From: Pegea sp. RAD2-039
Lineage: Eukaryota > Chordata > Thaliacea > Salpida > Salpidae
Reading direction: 5' to 3'
DNA length: 64,000 nt
Assembly: GCA_034620365.1 (NCBI GenBank)
Contig: JAQGEQ010000175.1
Coordinates: 1,488,001 to 1,552,000, forward strand
Part shown: one piece after another, positions 25,801 to 38,444 of the stretch
Layout of the letters: each line of letters opens with the position of its first letter
Numbering within the stretch: the stretch's first letter is position 1
The notes under the pieces: generated by a model
Told to the model about the DNA's origin: nothing
The model's input: the letters and a program-made list of their open reading frames with translations, nothing else
Databases searched by the model: none
Translations under genes and position numbers: made by a program

Positions 25801-28800
25801 TAGTAAGTGGTTTCATTTTGGATCGTTGAAATATTTGATGTTGTAAAATTTCAGCAAAATATGTTTTTGTGTTTTTACTACTTAAATTTACTTTAACCAA
25901 ACAACGCCAGCTAGCGGTTGGATTTTATTTATAAACTTAAGAAAGAGTTACAAGATAGAAAAAATTTTTGAGATCACATAATCTCTATTTGTGAAAAGAA
26001 TTTATATAAAACAATTTTGGCCCATAGTTTGAAATATAATTTCTTAGATTTTTTAAGGTATTCAGTTTATCCTATAAAAAACAACTTTTTAGCAATTTAA
26101 TCGAAAACTATTTTTGGAATAATTCTTCTTAAGCTACTATCATTGTATTAAAATATTTGATAAAAACTTTTTTTTTAATCAATTTTCAAATCGCTGGATT
26201 AAAGACTTAATTTCAAAACTTATCTCAAATTTTTCTGGCAACTAAAAATGAAAATAATTTTTTTTATTGACATTATTTTTAGTTAAAACTAAAATTTGAT
26301 AAATTAGCTGAAAAATTCTGCTGAAAACTTCTGATTAGTTTCATCTTTTTCAACTATTAAAAATTTCTCAACAATTTTGAGCAAAAATAAAAATAAATTT
26401 AAAAAGTCAATTTTCTTTAAATTCAGCTTCCACTAAAAGTAAAAATTTTTTCGGCTCTTATTTTATTTATTCTTATTTGATCGGCTTCCAGGAGATCATA
26501 TTTTGCTCGCTTCAATTCTTAAAACAATTCGCCACATGACGCAGTCAGGAAGACACATAGCTCACAGGATTATTGAAAATTACTCAAATATTCCGACTAT
26601 TTTACAAACTGTTTTCTTTATGGGTTAGATATGATTTATTTTGATTTATTTTCGACATTTGAAAATTATTTTCTTTTATGAGAATTATTTATTACATTTT
26701 TGTTTATTATTTGTAAAATATTTTGTTAATTTTTGAAATAATTTTTTCACATTCTATTTCAACTAAAACTTTAATTTTGTGAATTTTGTAGAATAAATTT
26801 TATCTGAAATTTTATAATCTAAAAAATATCATGTTGCAAAACTAATTAGTTTGTAAAAAATTAAAGTTTCAAGTTTTCTTTAAGATTATTGTATCTTTAA
26901 ATCATTTTTTTTTGGTTTTAACCAACTATTTGTAAATACTAAAGATGTCTCAATCATATGATTAAGATAATTTTACTTCCAATGTGACTTAAACCAAACT
27001 TTTGTTTCTTAACAAAAAATCTCAATTATTTAATCTACAACATGACTCATTTTACTTTTATATTTGATTTTGTTGAAAGTTTCAAATCAATTTCGATGAC
27101 ATCAGAAATTTTAAACTTTATAAATTAAAATTATGCAAATTTTCTCACTTTAAAGATTTTATTCTAATATATTCAGAAAACAATAAAAATATTGAAGCAG
27201 TATCCTTGGAAATGGAAGCTATTAAATATTTAATAGTTCTTACTTCATATGGAAACTTACCGACCGATATCAAGTAAAATATTTCTGAATCTTATCAGAT
27301 CTTCAAAAACCTGAAACCCAAAACTTTTATCTTATCCAGGAATTTATATGAAATGTTAAGACCAAGATTAAATGAAGTTCTTAAGTTTATTGAAGATTGT
27401 TTTCATCTTACATTTGATCATGTTCTTTTCATTCAATTGATTTTTACTGGATTCGAATATAATCCCAAGGATTCATTTAATATCTTTATTTCGATATCAG
27501 AATTGTTGGTAGAAAAATTGTCAAATGAAAATTTGAGGGATAATGAGGTAAATTTTTATAAAAATTATTTATTTAAAAGTAAAATAATCTCAACAAATTT
27601 GAGGTAAAATTGTTATATAAGAAAACAAGGGTATTGAAAAGTTTTATAATTTATCTATTTAAATTAATTATTTGATGTTTTCAGAATTTTTTACTTACAT
27701 TTTAAAGCAATAAGCTGATTAAATTTTTTTTGTTATATTTTTAAATTCTTCAAAATTTTTTTCTAAAATACAAATGAAGAAATGTTCAATAAAAAAAGTT
27801 CTATTTAAATAAAAAAAACTGGAATGAAAAAATATTTTTTAATTGATTCAAATTAATTTTTTTTATTGTAAATTTTCAGAAGAGAACTCTAGCAATCTCC
27901 ATAAATTACATTTCAATATTTCTCAATAAAAATCATTCAAATCTTCATGAAAAAGATCAATTAAAAATAAAACAACTTCTTGACAAAATCCTTCAAAACC
28001 TAAATTGCAATTATTGGTGAGTTATTTACATAATTTGTAGAGTATTTAAAATTAAAGACTCTTTAATGACTAGCTTGTTTATTCAATAATCTCTAAATTG
28101 GTGTTTCTATCTCCACATGGTGAATATGATATTAATTTATAATATAATAATAATTAACCAAACTTGAATAATTTTTTCTTCAAATATTTGTGGAAACTAA
28201 CTTTTCATTTTAACTTTAGCAGCTGTTTAATTAATTTAATTTTTTCAAGTTTATCCTTTGAATGTTTCAACCACCTTAAGATACCACAAAACATATTTTA
28301 TAGTGTCAAAAGTCATTGTTGTCAGTAGTATTATGAGTTTCATAAGAGATAAACACATTTGTATGAAATTTAGTCACTTTCATTGTTGTAAACTTCAAAT
28401 TTGTTAAACTGCAAATCATATATTTTCTTGACTTATTTCTTCAATCACTGCCTTTGAGGATATTAATTAGATTAATTGATGTTTCTCTTCTAAGATTTAA
28501 TCTTTTAACTTCCCTTTTCTCAACCTGCTTTCTAAGAAAAATCAATTATTAATTTATTATTAAAAAAAGTTCAAATTTAGTTCATTGAAATTTCAACTTT
28601 CTGAACTTACTCTCGGCAAGCTGCCGACTATTTGATAATAAACATTGCTTTCAGCACTAGACCAACATCCTAAAGGTCTTTTAAACGAAAATTTCATCTT
28701 AATATTAACCAAATTTCATTTTTATTCTTTTAATTTTGAAACTAACTCTTTAACATCCAAATCAAATTTTGTTTAATTTTTATTTTAGTTTTGAGCATAA

Positions 28801-31560
28801 GTTCACCAAAAGATTTTGTTGGAATCAAGTTCCTTCTTTATCAGATCCTAGTTTAAAAGGACTTCCAACAGATCTTGAAGATGTTAAGATGTTGACAGAA
28901 CAATCTTGCCAATTAAATTTTCTGGATTCTCAGCTTCGATGTAGATTACAGATTTTAAGGTTCAAAATCTTTTTCAGTTTTTATTTTTATCAACATTTTT
29001 ATAAATTTCAGTTTTGACCGACAACTTTCGCCTGATACTAAAAAGTGGTTGATAGATTTTGTGCGAGAACTGAATTGGTCAAACACAAGTATGTTACATC
29101 AACCTTTCATCCTCTATCGGCTTTCTTCCAGTATTCTCTTTTCTGCTCTAAACTTAGGATTAAAAATGGTTAGTTTTCTGATTATATAAAACGCGTCAAT
29201 CGTAAAACTTCTTAATTACTTGCAGAGTTTATCAGCTCTTGATGTCAACAAGCTTCATCTAATAGCCTTCAATTTATCTGTATCTTTAAGAAGAGGTGAT
29301 GAAGACCTATTTCGACTGCTGATGTCTCTAATTTTCCATCCTGATTTTTTTAGGTGATGTAAAAATGTTTTTATTCTGATTTGAAAACAATATTTTAACA
29401 GATCATTAGATGATACTGAAGATTCAATTAGTCCCCAGCAAGTTAGGCAAGTTTATTTGCCACTTCTGCTACCAGCTTACAAAATTTTAGAGGTATCAAA
29501 GTCGAGGTAACATAGAAACAAGTTTCAAATTTCAATTTATAAAAAAAGTTTTTAACTTTGATATTTAGATTGATGAAAAATAAAGAAGATATAAATAGTT
29601 TTTTTGTTTCTGATTCCACATCTTCAATAGTCCCGTTAGATTGGCCGTTTGCCCCAATATTGAACTTATATAACAAATCTCTGATGCCAGAGTAAGTTTG
29701 ATTTTATCAAGATCAATTTTGTCTTTTTTATAGTTCTAATTACAAATTGTAAAATGATAAATAAGTTTTCTAGTAAATAATTTATTTTATATTTATTTAT
29801 AACTACTTTAGCTTATATAATATCGGGAATAATTATTATTCCAATAATCTTTTTGATGCATATTTGAATCTATAAAATCACTTTGAATTCTTATGGATGT
29901 TTTTCTATCAGATGCCGAATATATTCTTATAATTTGCAGCTAAAAATATTTTTTTAATGTATGTGCTTCATTTTAACAATTATTTCAAAATAATTTTCAA
30001 ACAAACCTAAATAAATAAGATAGTTTTGATAATTATCTGTCATATCTTAGCTAGTTATAAAGCTGTAAGTTTCAAAGTAATTCTATAATCATAATTAATT
30101 TTTAAATAAATTAAATTATTTTTTAGTCTTGCTTTAATTAATAATTTATTCGAGTTTTTATAACTGATATAAAAAGTATTTAATGGATTTTATAAATAAA
30201 TTCCAAATATATAAAAAGAAGTTTTAAACTAAAAGTTCTAATTCAATTTCAACTCTACAAATATTTATTAACTGTATGATTCAATAATCACAAATATATC
30301 TTTGATTTTTAACTGACAAGATTTTTTAGTTCGTTGGATACAACCAACTACTCTCAAGATCTTTTAATTTGCTTGAAGTTTCTGAGTTTTTTAGAAGAAG
30401 AATTACCAGATTATATGACAAAGATTGAGCCTTGCAGTAAATTACTTCGACTAATGTGTGTTTTTCTTGCAGGTTAATATTTCACTTTTTTATTTAATGT
30501 TAATTTACTAATAGGAACTTTAATTTGATTCTAATAATTATATAGATATTGAATTATTTGAAAATATTTCAGTTTAAAAAATCAAATTTTAAAAAAGTAT
30601 TTTTAACCTTTAAATCTGTCATTAATATTTAGCTGCTTGATGTTTATATAAATTTAGTTTATAAAAATCTTTTTCAATTTTACTCTCTGCCAAATATCTT
30701 CTAAAAAATCTTTAAACAAATTTGGTTATTTTAGAAGATGATCTTTTTCTAAGCTCAAGCACACAGCTACATCTTCATCACCTTTTTTTGAGTTCATGTA
30801 AATCATTAAAAAAACTTCCAGAGTTCCCAGCTCAACTTCCGGGAGTTACTTCCTTTGTTGATTTGTAAGTTTCATTTAAAAGATTCTTATGAAACTTTAC
30901 CAAACATTTTTAAGCTACGAAACTTTATTGGAGCAATACGAAGCGGTGTCGATGAGAAATGAACTTTTTTCTGCAGTTGTTCTTTTACCTTTGCATCAAT
31001 CAAATAGATTTAATAAGGACTTAAAGAGATCTTTCTGGATTACACACCAGTCAAGCTTGTTGCTTCATTCGGTGACTGCTGATAAAGTAAATACCTTTTA
31101 TTCTGTTACTTGTTCCTTAAACTAGAAGAACTTTATTGATAACTTTGAATTTTAGACTTAGTGACCTTTCAATTATAGCAATAATTCTTTTTTTTTGTGT
31201 TTTTAACCATTTAAATTTGTTTGTTAAACCAAAAAGTTTTTATTTGTTATTTTAGCTTCTAATTCCAATTGAAAGTTATTTGGAACCAGCTGATGATGAT
31301 CTGGAGATTTTGGGAGCTTACGTAAATGCTTGTTGCAAGAAATTAGTGAGCTCCAAAAAGTCACCAGTTTTATATCAGATAGCTACAAATCATATCAGAA
31401 ATTTTATTTGCAAAAAAGTAACTTCAATTTTTTATTGATATTAGAATAAATCAAATTTTTTCAGTTTACTTTTTCAAAAATATTTCGTCTGAAGTCAAAT
31501 CAGTTTTTGAGAATTTTTTGTATCTTGACTTTATTATCTTCAGATTTTACCTCTAAATAA
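22805..31560 (+). CDS. RPAP1: RNA polymerase II-associated protein 1 (RPAP1), 25 exons, 1152 aa
   Basis: RPAP1 binds RNA polymerase II and supports its assembly/nuclear import and its link to Mediator (known for the family). Exon ends, in order: 22805-22982, 23609-23789, 23881-24000, 24051-24175, 24229-24285, 24648-24710, 24762-24870, 24919-25111, 25159-25314, 25370-25533, 25651-25802, 26492-26623, 27177-27273, 27340-27547, 27880-28016, 28789-28959, 29012-29168, 29226-29353, 29402-29506, 29569-29691, 30330-30472, 30735-30864, 30915-31086, 31256-31417, 31465-31560. All have GT/AG ends, and the 3459 nt stay in one frame to TAA. Diagnostic blocks: DDLLQFQEQFL near the start (RPAP1 N-terminal domain), SIFAEE, GLHHHG...AGYSLQEL in exon 8 (the conserved C-terminal RPAP1 domain), DWPFAPILNLY, KLLRLMCVFL, and YEAV...VVLLPL near the end. 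It is shorter than human RPAP1 (1393 aa) because the acidic linkers are trimmed. The smallest intron is 50 bp; the larger introns hold nothing recognisable. Confidence 0.95.
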
Positions 31561-31815
31561 GTTTCAAAACTTGTCATTTGATTGGATGACACAAGTGTAT
31601 TTTCTGTTTGCAGGTTGAAACTTTATCGAAATCTCATCAAATTTTACAAAGACAAATTTTAAACCTTTCCCTAGATCAAAAATTGAAGAACGATTTTGGA
31701 ATAATTGCAGATTTATAAATTTGCTTTTTGTTAAGTTTCAGCCTGACTATTTGAGTCTTCCTTCCATATAGCTCAAATTGGTCTAATAAGTTCAAATTTT
31801 ATTGTATTGGAATAT
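31561..31815. other. Short intergenic space between convergent RPAP1 and the CCP-MAM array
   Basis: 3' flank of RPAP1, with an AATAAA shortly beyond it near 31900. The duplicated unit that carries gene 1 begins at about 31815. Confidence 0.5.
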
Positions 31816-32357
31816 TTTTCTAAGCAAATTGACTAATTTAGTACATAAGTATTTGAAATTACAGCAGCTAGCTTCTATCTTTCTACAAGTAAAATCTTAT
31901 TAAATAAAAACACTTATCAAGATTGAAAAATAAAATTTGGTCAAATTGACATTGAAAGTATTTAAATGGGAAATTTGTATAGAGTATAATAAATAGTTTC
32001 ACCCTTTCTATTCAAAATTTAAGATTTTAACGGAAAAGTAGTTTAACTAAAGAAAAGTTATTAACATTTTTTCATAACATAAACTGGATAAAAATCTGTG
32101 ATTCTGATAAATACCAATCCATTCGTAATTTACTCATCATCACAAGAAAGGTCTTAGAGCTTTTCACAGAAATTTATGCAAAATCTTTAATTAGTATACT
32201 TGGAAAATACTTTACAGAACTATACAAATGTATTGAAAATATAAACTTTGAAAGTTATCTACAAGAAAATAATAGAATTAGGTTCAACAATTTCTTTATA
32301 TTATAATTCAATTAAAAAAAAACATTTGTTTTCGAACAGAATTGGAAACACCTTTAA

Positions 32358-35300
32358 TTAGCATACACCTCGAGTGAAAGTAATTTTATCCAAAAAGATG
32401 GTACCAGTATAAGTCCATCTAGTAACAACCTTAAATGATAGCTGATATGAGTCTTCTGTATCAGTATAGCTAATTTGATCAAACCTCCAATACCTTGCCC
32501 AGTTGGATACCCACAACTATAAATCAACTTTAAAAGTTATATTTTTTGCAAAATATTATTATTAATTTACTTCTTTTTCAATACCGCTCATCCCGCCTTT
32601 TGCAATAAGCGACAATTTTCCAATAATTCCGTGTGCCTGATACCGGAACTTCATGCAAAAACCACCTTCTTCAAGTGGTAGAAAATATTTGTTGATACTA
32701 AATCGTGATTCCGTTAGTGGAGGTACAAGAGACCCGTGGAAACATATATACGCTAAAATACAAATTTTCTTGTGAAATATCATTTTTATCGAGCTACTTA
32801 CCATCATCTAAGTATGCTGTAGTTGTAGATGTAATCGAAAGCGACCCTAATGAAGTAGTTCCATCTTTGATATATAAGGATTGACATCGAAACCAGTCAG
32901 GTAATTCTGCTAGAGTCCGAACTTTCTTTGTAATCAACAACCACCTGTACTCATAATCTGGAAAAAATAAATCTGACTAAGATTACGATGGAAAATATAT
33001 AATTTAGTTTTAAGTTAAAATGTTCACAAAAAGCAAGTTTATACTTATGAGTAATGGGCAATCACTACTTCCGACCCCAAGCGATGTAAAAACTTCTTTA
33101 TATTCAGCATTATCGTTAAGATGATCATACTTAGTAAATTCTTTTAGTGCTATCATTATCAGAGATCCATATGGTAATTCTTTCAAAAAGTTAACCATAC
33201 TTTGAACCTTAAAGCAAACAAAATTATTTCCACTAAAAGTTTTCAATCACTTTTTGTCATGATCTTTTATCATTATATTTTAAATGTAATATATTCATAT
33301 ATCATATAATTATGAATGTATTTTATGTTAAAGTTAAAACTAAATATTATACCTGAACTGAATAATCATAAGTATTAAAAGTTCTAGACCCAGATTCCGT
33401 TTGATCAGGTTTTATATAAACAATATTATGTCCGCGATAATTTCCACAATATTCGATACCATTGATTAAAATACTGGCTCTGCTCGAGGAAATAGTACCT
33501 TCAGATGTAACACTAATTTCAAAGGTAGCTGCAGAAAAAGTTAAAATGATTTGAACAGCAGAATGATTTTATAGATCAATTTTAAATGTTCCTATATTAA
33601 ACTCACGAAACCCTCTTGTCCAAACATCTTCATCATCACTTTCCCAGTTGCACATGTCCGTATCAAATTCACAATTTTGTAAAAAAATTTCATAAGGTTC
33701 TGGAAATGTTTATATATTTTTCACATTTAATAAATTCAACTTAAATTTTCTACAAACAATATTGATTATAGTCACCTAGAGCATTACAATCGCCAATAGT
33801 AAAGTATATGCTGTCAACAGCAAGTTCTCCTGTCCATTCTTTCTCATAATCTGCTTTGAAAGCTAATCGGAATATATCTTCGGTGTTTGTATAGTTAATT
33901 TCATCATGAAGCCAAGTATCCAATAGATCTATCGGTTTCATCCACAACTACAAATTAAACTTGAATATAATCCTTTTTTAACTTTTAGTTCTAAGTTACC
34001 GGAATTTCATTTCCATAAATATCCTCAGTAATTACTGTCAGATAAGCACCCAAACCAGTGTATCTATAATTGAACGCCAGACAAAAACCATACTTTGAGG
34101 TTGGTTCAATATAATGGTTAAGAATCAATCGCTGTGGTGTTGTAAGTAGAGAGGGATTTTCTCTTTTAAAAGACATATACCCTAAAATATATGAAATGTT
34201 AATAGTTCACATAGTTTTAGATTTCTTATATACCTACGCTAACAGCAGATGAAATATCTACATAGCCCTCATATTGTGGTTTGTGACTGCATGAAAACCA
34301 GTCGGGTTTTTGAAATGAATATCGGACCTTTTTTGTGATCATTGCAAAACTATCTCGCCAACCTTTAGCAACAAAATCAAATAAGCAAACAAGAAACTAG
34401 AAATTAATTGTAGTTATAATCAGACCTATAGATATTGGGCACTCGTCTCCTCCACCACCCAGCATTTTCATTAGCTCATAGTATAAATGGGTCAAGTAAG
34501 TAGGTTCATGAGCATCTCCAACCGCTATCATTATTATATACCCATAATTAGAATTATCTTTCAAAATTTCAGTCATAAGATCCACCTGTATACAAAACTC
34601 AATAAATTACTTTAAACTTTTAAATATGTCATACTTAAAAACAATTAATAGGATATAAAAGCTTTTCAATTATTTATATTAACATAAGCATATACTTCAT
34701 ATGAAAGTCTAAATGTCTCAAATAAACTTGAAGATATGTTATCATTTTTGATAACAACGATATTGTGTCCTGTGCTATATGGTTTAATCTTTGCATAATC
34801 GACACCGTCTACCACCAATTTAGCAAATCTATTAACATCATCAAAGCCAGCTGACTGAGCGTTAAGATCATATGTCACTACAGAAAAAATTGAATGTTTT
34901 TAAAAAAATAAAGTTTAAGTTTTTCTTACGCTTTGTTAAACTCCATTGACCTTCTATTTCGCTTATCCAGTTGCAAGTACCATCATCAAAAGTACAGCTC
35001 GCGTAAAATAAATCAGAATATTCTGCAAACAATTTTTTCAATTTATTAGAACTCTCAATTTTAATTAATAGAATTGATATATAGGTAACTTTCAGAAACT
35101 AAACTTGTTATTGAATTACTTTAAAGCATGGGCTCTAGAAGTGAAGTTTTAGAATATTTAATAGTTTTGAGCGCAGTGATATAAAGAAACAGATGAAAGT
35201 AAACATACGTGTCTCTAATTTATCTTACTTATTAAACACACAGGTATGATTGGGGGCTGCCAACTTCCATCAACACATATCCAGTTTGAGACATTTGCTG

Positions 35301-36629
35301 GATACATTTCAAATGAAGAATTACGTTCAAAAACTACATGTTGTTCATATCGAACCGAATCAACTATAACAACCTCGTAAACTGTTTTAGTTGCGCAGAC
35401 AATCTCAGGTAATATACTACAATCTAATTCAAAAAAAGTTAGATTAAAGAATCTTATCTTTCAATATTTAATTTACTTGATTTGCAACTTCCTATTGTTC
35501 TGTTCCAATATCCCTTAGAGTCACAAGATATGATGCTGCTTTCAGGTGGATATAAAAAGTATCCAGTTTTGCAAGTATATTCAACAATTGTTCCAGATAA
35601 ATACATTGACTCGTATACAGCGGTTGCAATCGAAAAGTTGCCATATTTAAGTAAAGGTGGACTTTGACAAGCTATACAAAAAGAATTGCTTAATACAATA
35701 TATCATAAAATATGATTATTTACTGGTTTATATTCTTACAATATTTATTTCTTAATAGAAAAATCTTAATCGCTTCATTTATAATGAAATAATTTTAATT
35801 GTTTCTGGTCACTAGATAGGTTAGTTTATGTGAAAATACATTTTAAACAACGGGGCTCAATTGAGTTCGTTCTGTTTTTATCTTGAATACAACTCCAATT
35901 TGACCAATCCGGAGGTATCAATACAAGATCATCATTACATGTGTAATTTACACTCAATTCTAAACTGAATGAGCTGTTTATAAAAATGCTGTTGGTTACA
36001 TGTTTCTTTGCGTTATATATTTCTGGAGCTGGTCCACAATCTGAATTGCAACAAATAAAACACTCTAGTCTTTATTTTTACAAATTTATCTTTTAACCTG
36101 TATGACATATTCCGTTTGTAAAATTCCGATTTTCATAGAATGATTTTGAAATGTGAAAGATTTCTTTATACCATAATTTATTGTTCACTGAATCTAATTT
36201 TTCTTCTTTCATATTTGTAAAGTTACCTTCATTTAGTTCATAAGGTTTTTTACAAACTAAAAAAAGAATGTGATTACTCGTTAAATAAATTTTTGAGATT
36301 TTAAATATATTTTTTGCATATTAAATAAATAATTCATTTACTATAATTTGTGGATAATATTGAAAAAATTACAATGCCTCTTACTGAATTTTTTAGTTAA
36401 AAAATCTGTTATTTAGTACAAATCATTTTTTCCACAATTTAATCTTTTGACAACTGAAAATATATTTTGACAAATAATTTATTCAAATTAGGAAATAGTT
36501 TACTAACTTATATTTTTTTATCTAAATTTTTTATAAGTTTATATCACAGGTCTAAAAACAAAATAAAGTAATTTACTCACTGATGAGTACAGTCCAAACA
36601 ACTGTAGTTATTAAGCATGGTGAACACAT
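32358..36629 (-). CDS. Array gene 1: secreted CCP(x4)-MAM[ILEI](x2) protein, 881 aa
   Basis: Exons (minus): 36629-36581, 36256-36098, 36040-35840, 35671-35477, 35423-35229, then 35022-34930, 34877-34696, 34585-34426, 34362-34234, 34181-34000, 33947-33776 (module A) and 33699-33607, 33528-33353, 33207-33045, 32957-32802, 32752-32571, 32516-32358 (module B). They sum to 2646 nt in one frame. The start MCSPCLITTVVWTVLI is a signal peptide. A two-Cys domain follows, then three four-Cys CCP/sushi-type domains, the last divergent. Each module opens as a MAM domain (CTFDDGTCNWIS; CEFDTDMCNWES). It then carries an ILEI domain (GHNIVVI, YIIMIAV, GWRDSFAMITKKV) and resumes MAM (FCLAFNYRYTGLG; ELAVDSIYFTIGDC). 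The protein ends FTRGVC-stop with no membrane anchor, so it is probably secreted and disulfide-rich. Function is unknown; a matrix, adhesion or defence role is only a guess. Confidence 0.87.
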
Positions 36630-36780
36630 CAGATAATATCTTCATATAACTATGACGAAAAACGCTTCAAATTCTCTATAGTCAACAAAGTTCAAAACTG
36701 CTAAATGCAACTGTTATTTAAACTTTTAATTTAAAAATATATAATTTGTGTAAGGTTTTGAATCATTATGACGTAATAAA
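36630..36780 (-). promoter_or_regulatory. Conserved CRE-like/TATA promoter of array gene 1
   Basis: On the minus strand a TTACGTCATAA element (36766-36776) is followed ~25 bp on by a TATA-like TTATATATTTTTAAA (about 36747-36733), ~105 bp before the start codon. The same order and spacing recur in front of genes 2 and 3. An upstream ATG at 36645 overlaps the main start out of frame. Confidence 0.5.
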
Positions 36781-38444
36781 TAATGAGTATACAACTACTT
36801 GGATCTTTAATATTCATGTTTAAAAGATGGTTGAAAGTATAATATAAATCAGAATATTTTTATATGAATGAATATTCTGTGATTATTTATAAATGCATTT
36901 TCTAAATTGTGATAATAATTCCATTATATTTATAGGTTTAATTACAGTTGGTACTTTTGTTAGAAATATTTCATTGTACTACTTATTTTACTTTCACTTG
37001 GTGTTAGATTTGGTACTTTATTTAGCTATTTCTGTAGAAGTCCAGTAAAAGTAGTCCTCAAGATTTATTTCTGATGTTAATGTAGTAGGTGGGCTCTATC
37101 TTACTTTTAAGACTTTAATTTTAATTGAAAGGAATTGTAGTAAATAATTAATAAGTAGTGAGTGAATAATGAAAGTTGGTAGAAGAGGTTAATGTATCAA
37201 CACCATGTATAAAAGAAACTGCTTACCAGTTTCAACGAAATTAAAGTTTTTCTTTTCATTTGTTCCCTTTTAATTTATTTTTCCTCTTTGATGGTGGTAA
37301 TCTTCAGTATTCTTATGATTTTTATTTTGTTAAAATTAAAGCATTAAATATAGTCTATTATCTTTCAAAAGCTATATTGTTTTTTGTTGCATATTTTATT
37401 TGTTTTTAATAATATTCATTATTGTGACAAGAAAAATTTTATAAAACCTGGGTAAAAGGATTTCATGTTAATCAATTTAGGACAATACTTCGAATTTAAA
37501 GCCAGAGTTTTAAATAAAACTCAGCTGAATTTGTAATACTAATTATATAAAATAATTTACATTATCATTTCTTTATAGTCGTAATTTCGTCACACCTTCA
37601 CAGCTTGTCGTTTTTTAATTTTTCAAGTTTACTTTTCTTTATAAACGACTTTCACTGTCACCAGCCAAGGATTTTCTTTGAAAACATTTCTTATTTAAAA
37701 ATTTAAATTTTATTACGTATGTTAAAACTGCTTGAATTAATTGGATAATAATTTTGTAAGCTCTGTTTATCAACCTTATTAATGTACATTTGTTAGGTAC
37801 TATTTAATATACAGTTTTATACTAATAATTTACAGCTGATTATATACTTTATACTATAATAAAAATATGCTTCGACGAAATTTGCTGGTTTTAAGTGTCT
37901 TCTGGAATAATTCTTGTAATAAGATTAAAAAAATTAAAAGGATGAACAACACCTTGAACTACTTGCAAAAACTACCGAAATTTTTATCAACGAGAAAACG
38001 AATCTAAAAATGCTGTATTGAAAGATGCTTTACAGAAACCTTGTCTATTATCAAAGAACTTGGAAAAGCACCTCATCTACTCGGTGATTCGTTTACGGCG
38101 AAAAGAATTTATATCAACCAAATTTATGTTTTTTTTTTCAGATAAGACCTAATATTTTTCAGTGAAAGATGATTCAACAAAAGAAATTCTTTAAAATAGG
38201 AAGAAATTAATTTCCAAATGATTATACTGAAAGAAATTTCTTGTGGAATCGAAATAAATGATACTATAACTAAATTTGTATGAGTTTATATGATTTTACT
38301 AGTGCCAGATGAAACTTTATCAGAAACTTTTACCAATGAAACGAGGAAAGTCAATCATTGTCTGTTGATGGCTTACTATCATCAATTATTTTTGGAAATA
38401 TACTTGCAGGTCTTATGATTTCAAAGTTATTTCTATTCGAATAT
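36781..38444. other. Duplicated intergenic spacer between array genes 1 and 2
   Basis: No coding stretch. It has diverged copies at 53230-54190 (which lacks ~370 bp) and 60170-60880, and its distal part recurs at 56700-56960. Confidence 0.6.

Noticed and set aside
35482-35667. Plus-strand open frame of 61 codons
   Set aside because: It is the reverse shadow of the CCP exon 35671-35477 of array gene 1. The similar plus-strand frames at 47639-47881, 51052-51237 and 58011-58280 are shadows or chance frames over minus-strand exons and introns.
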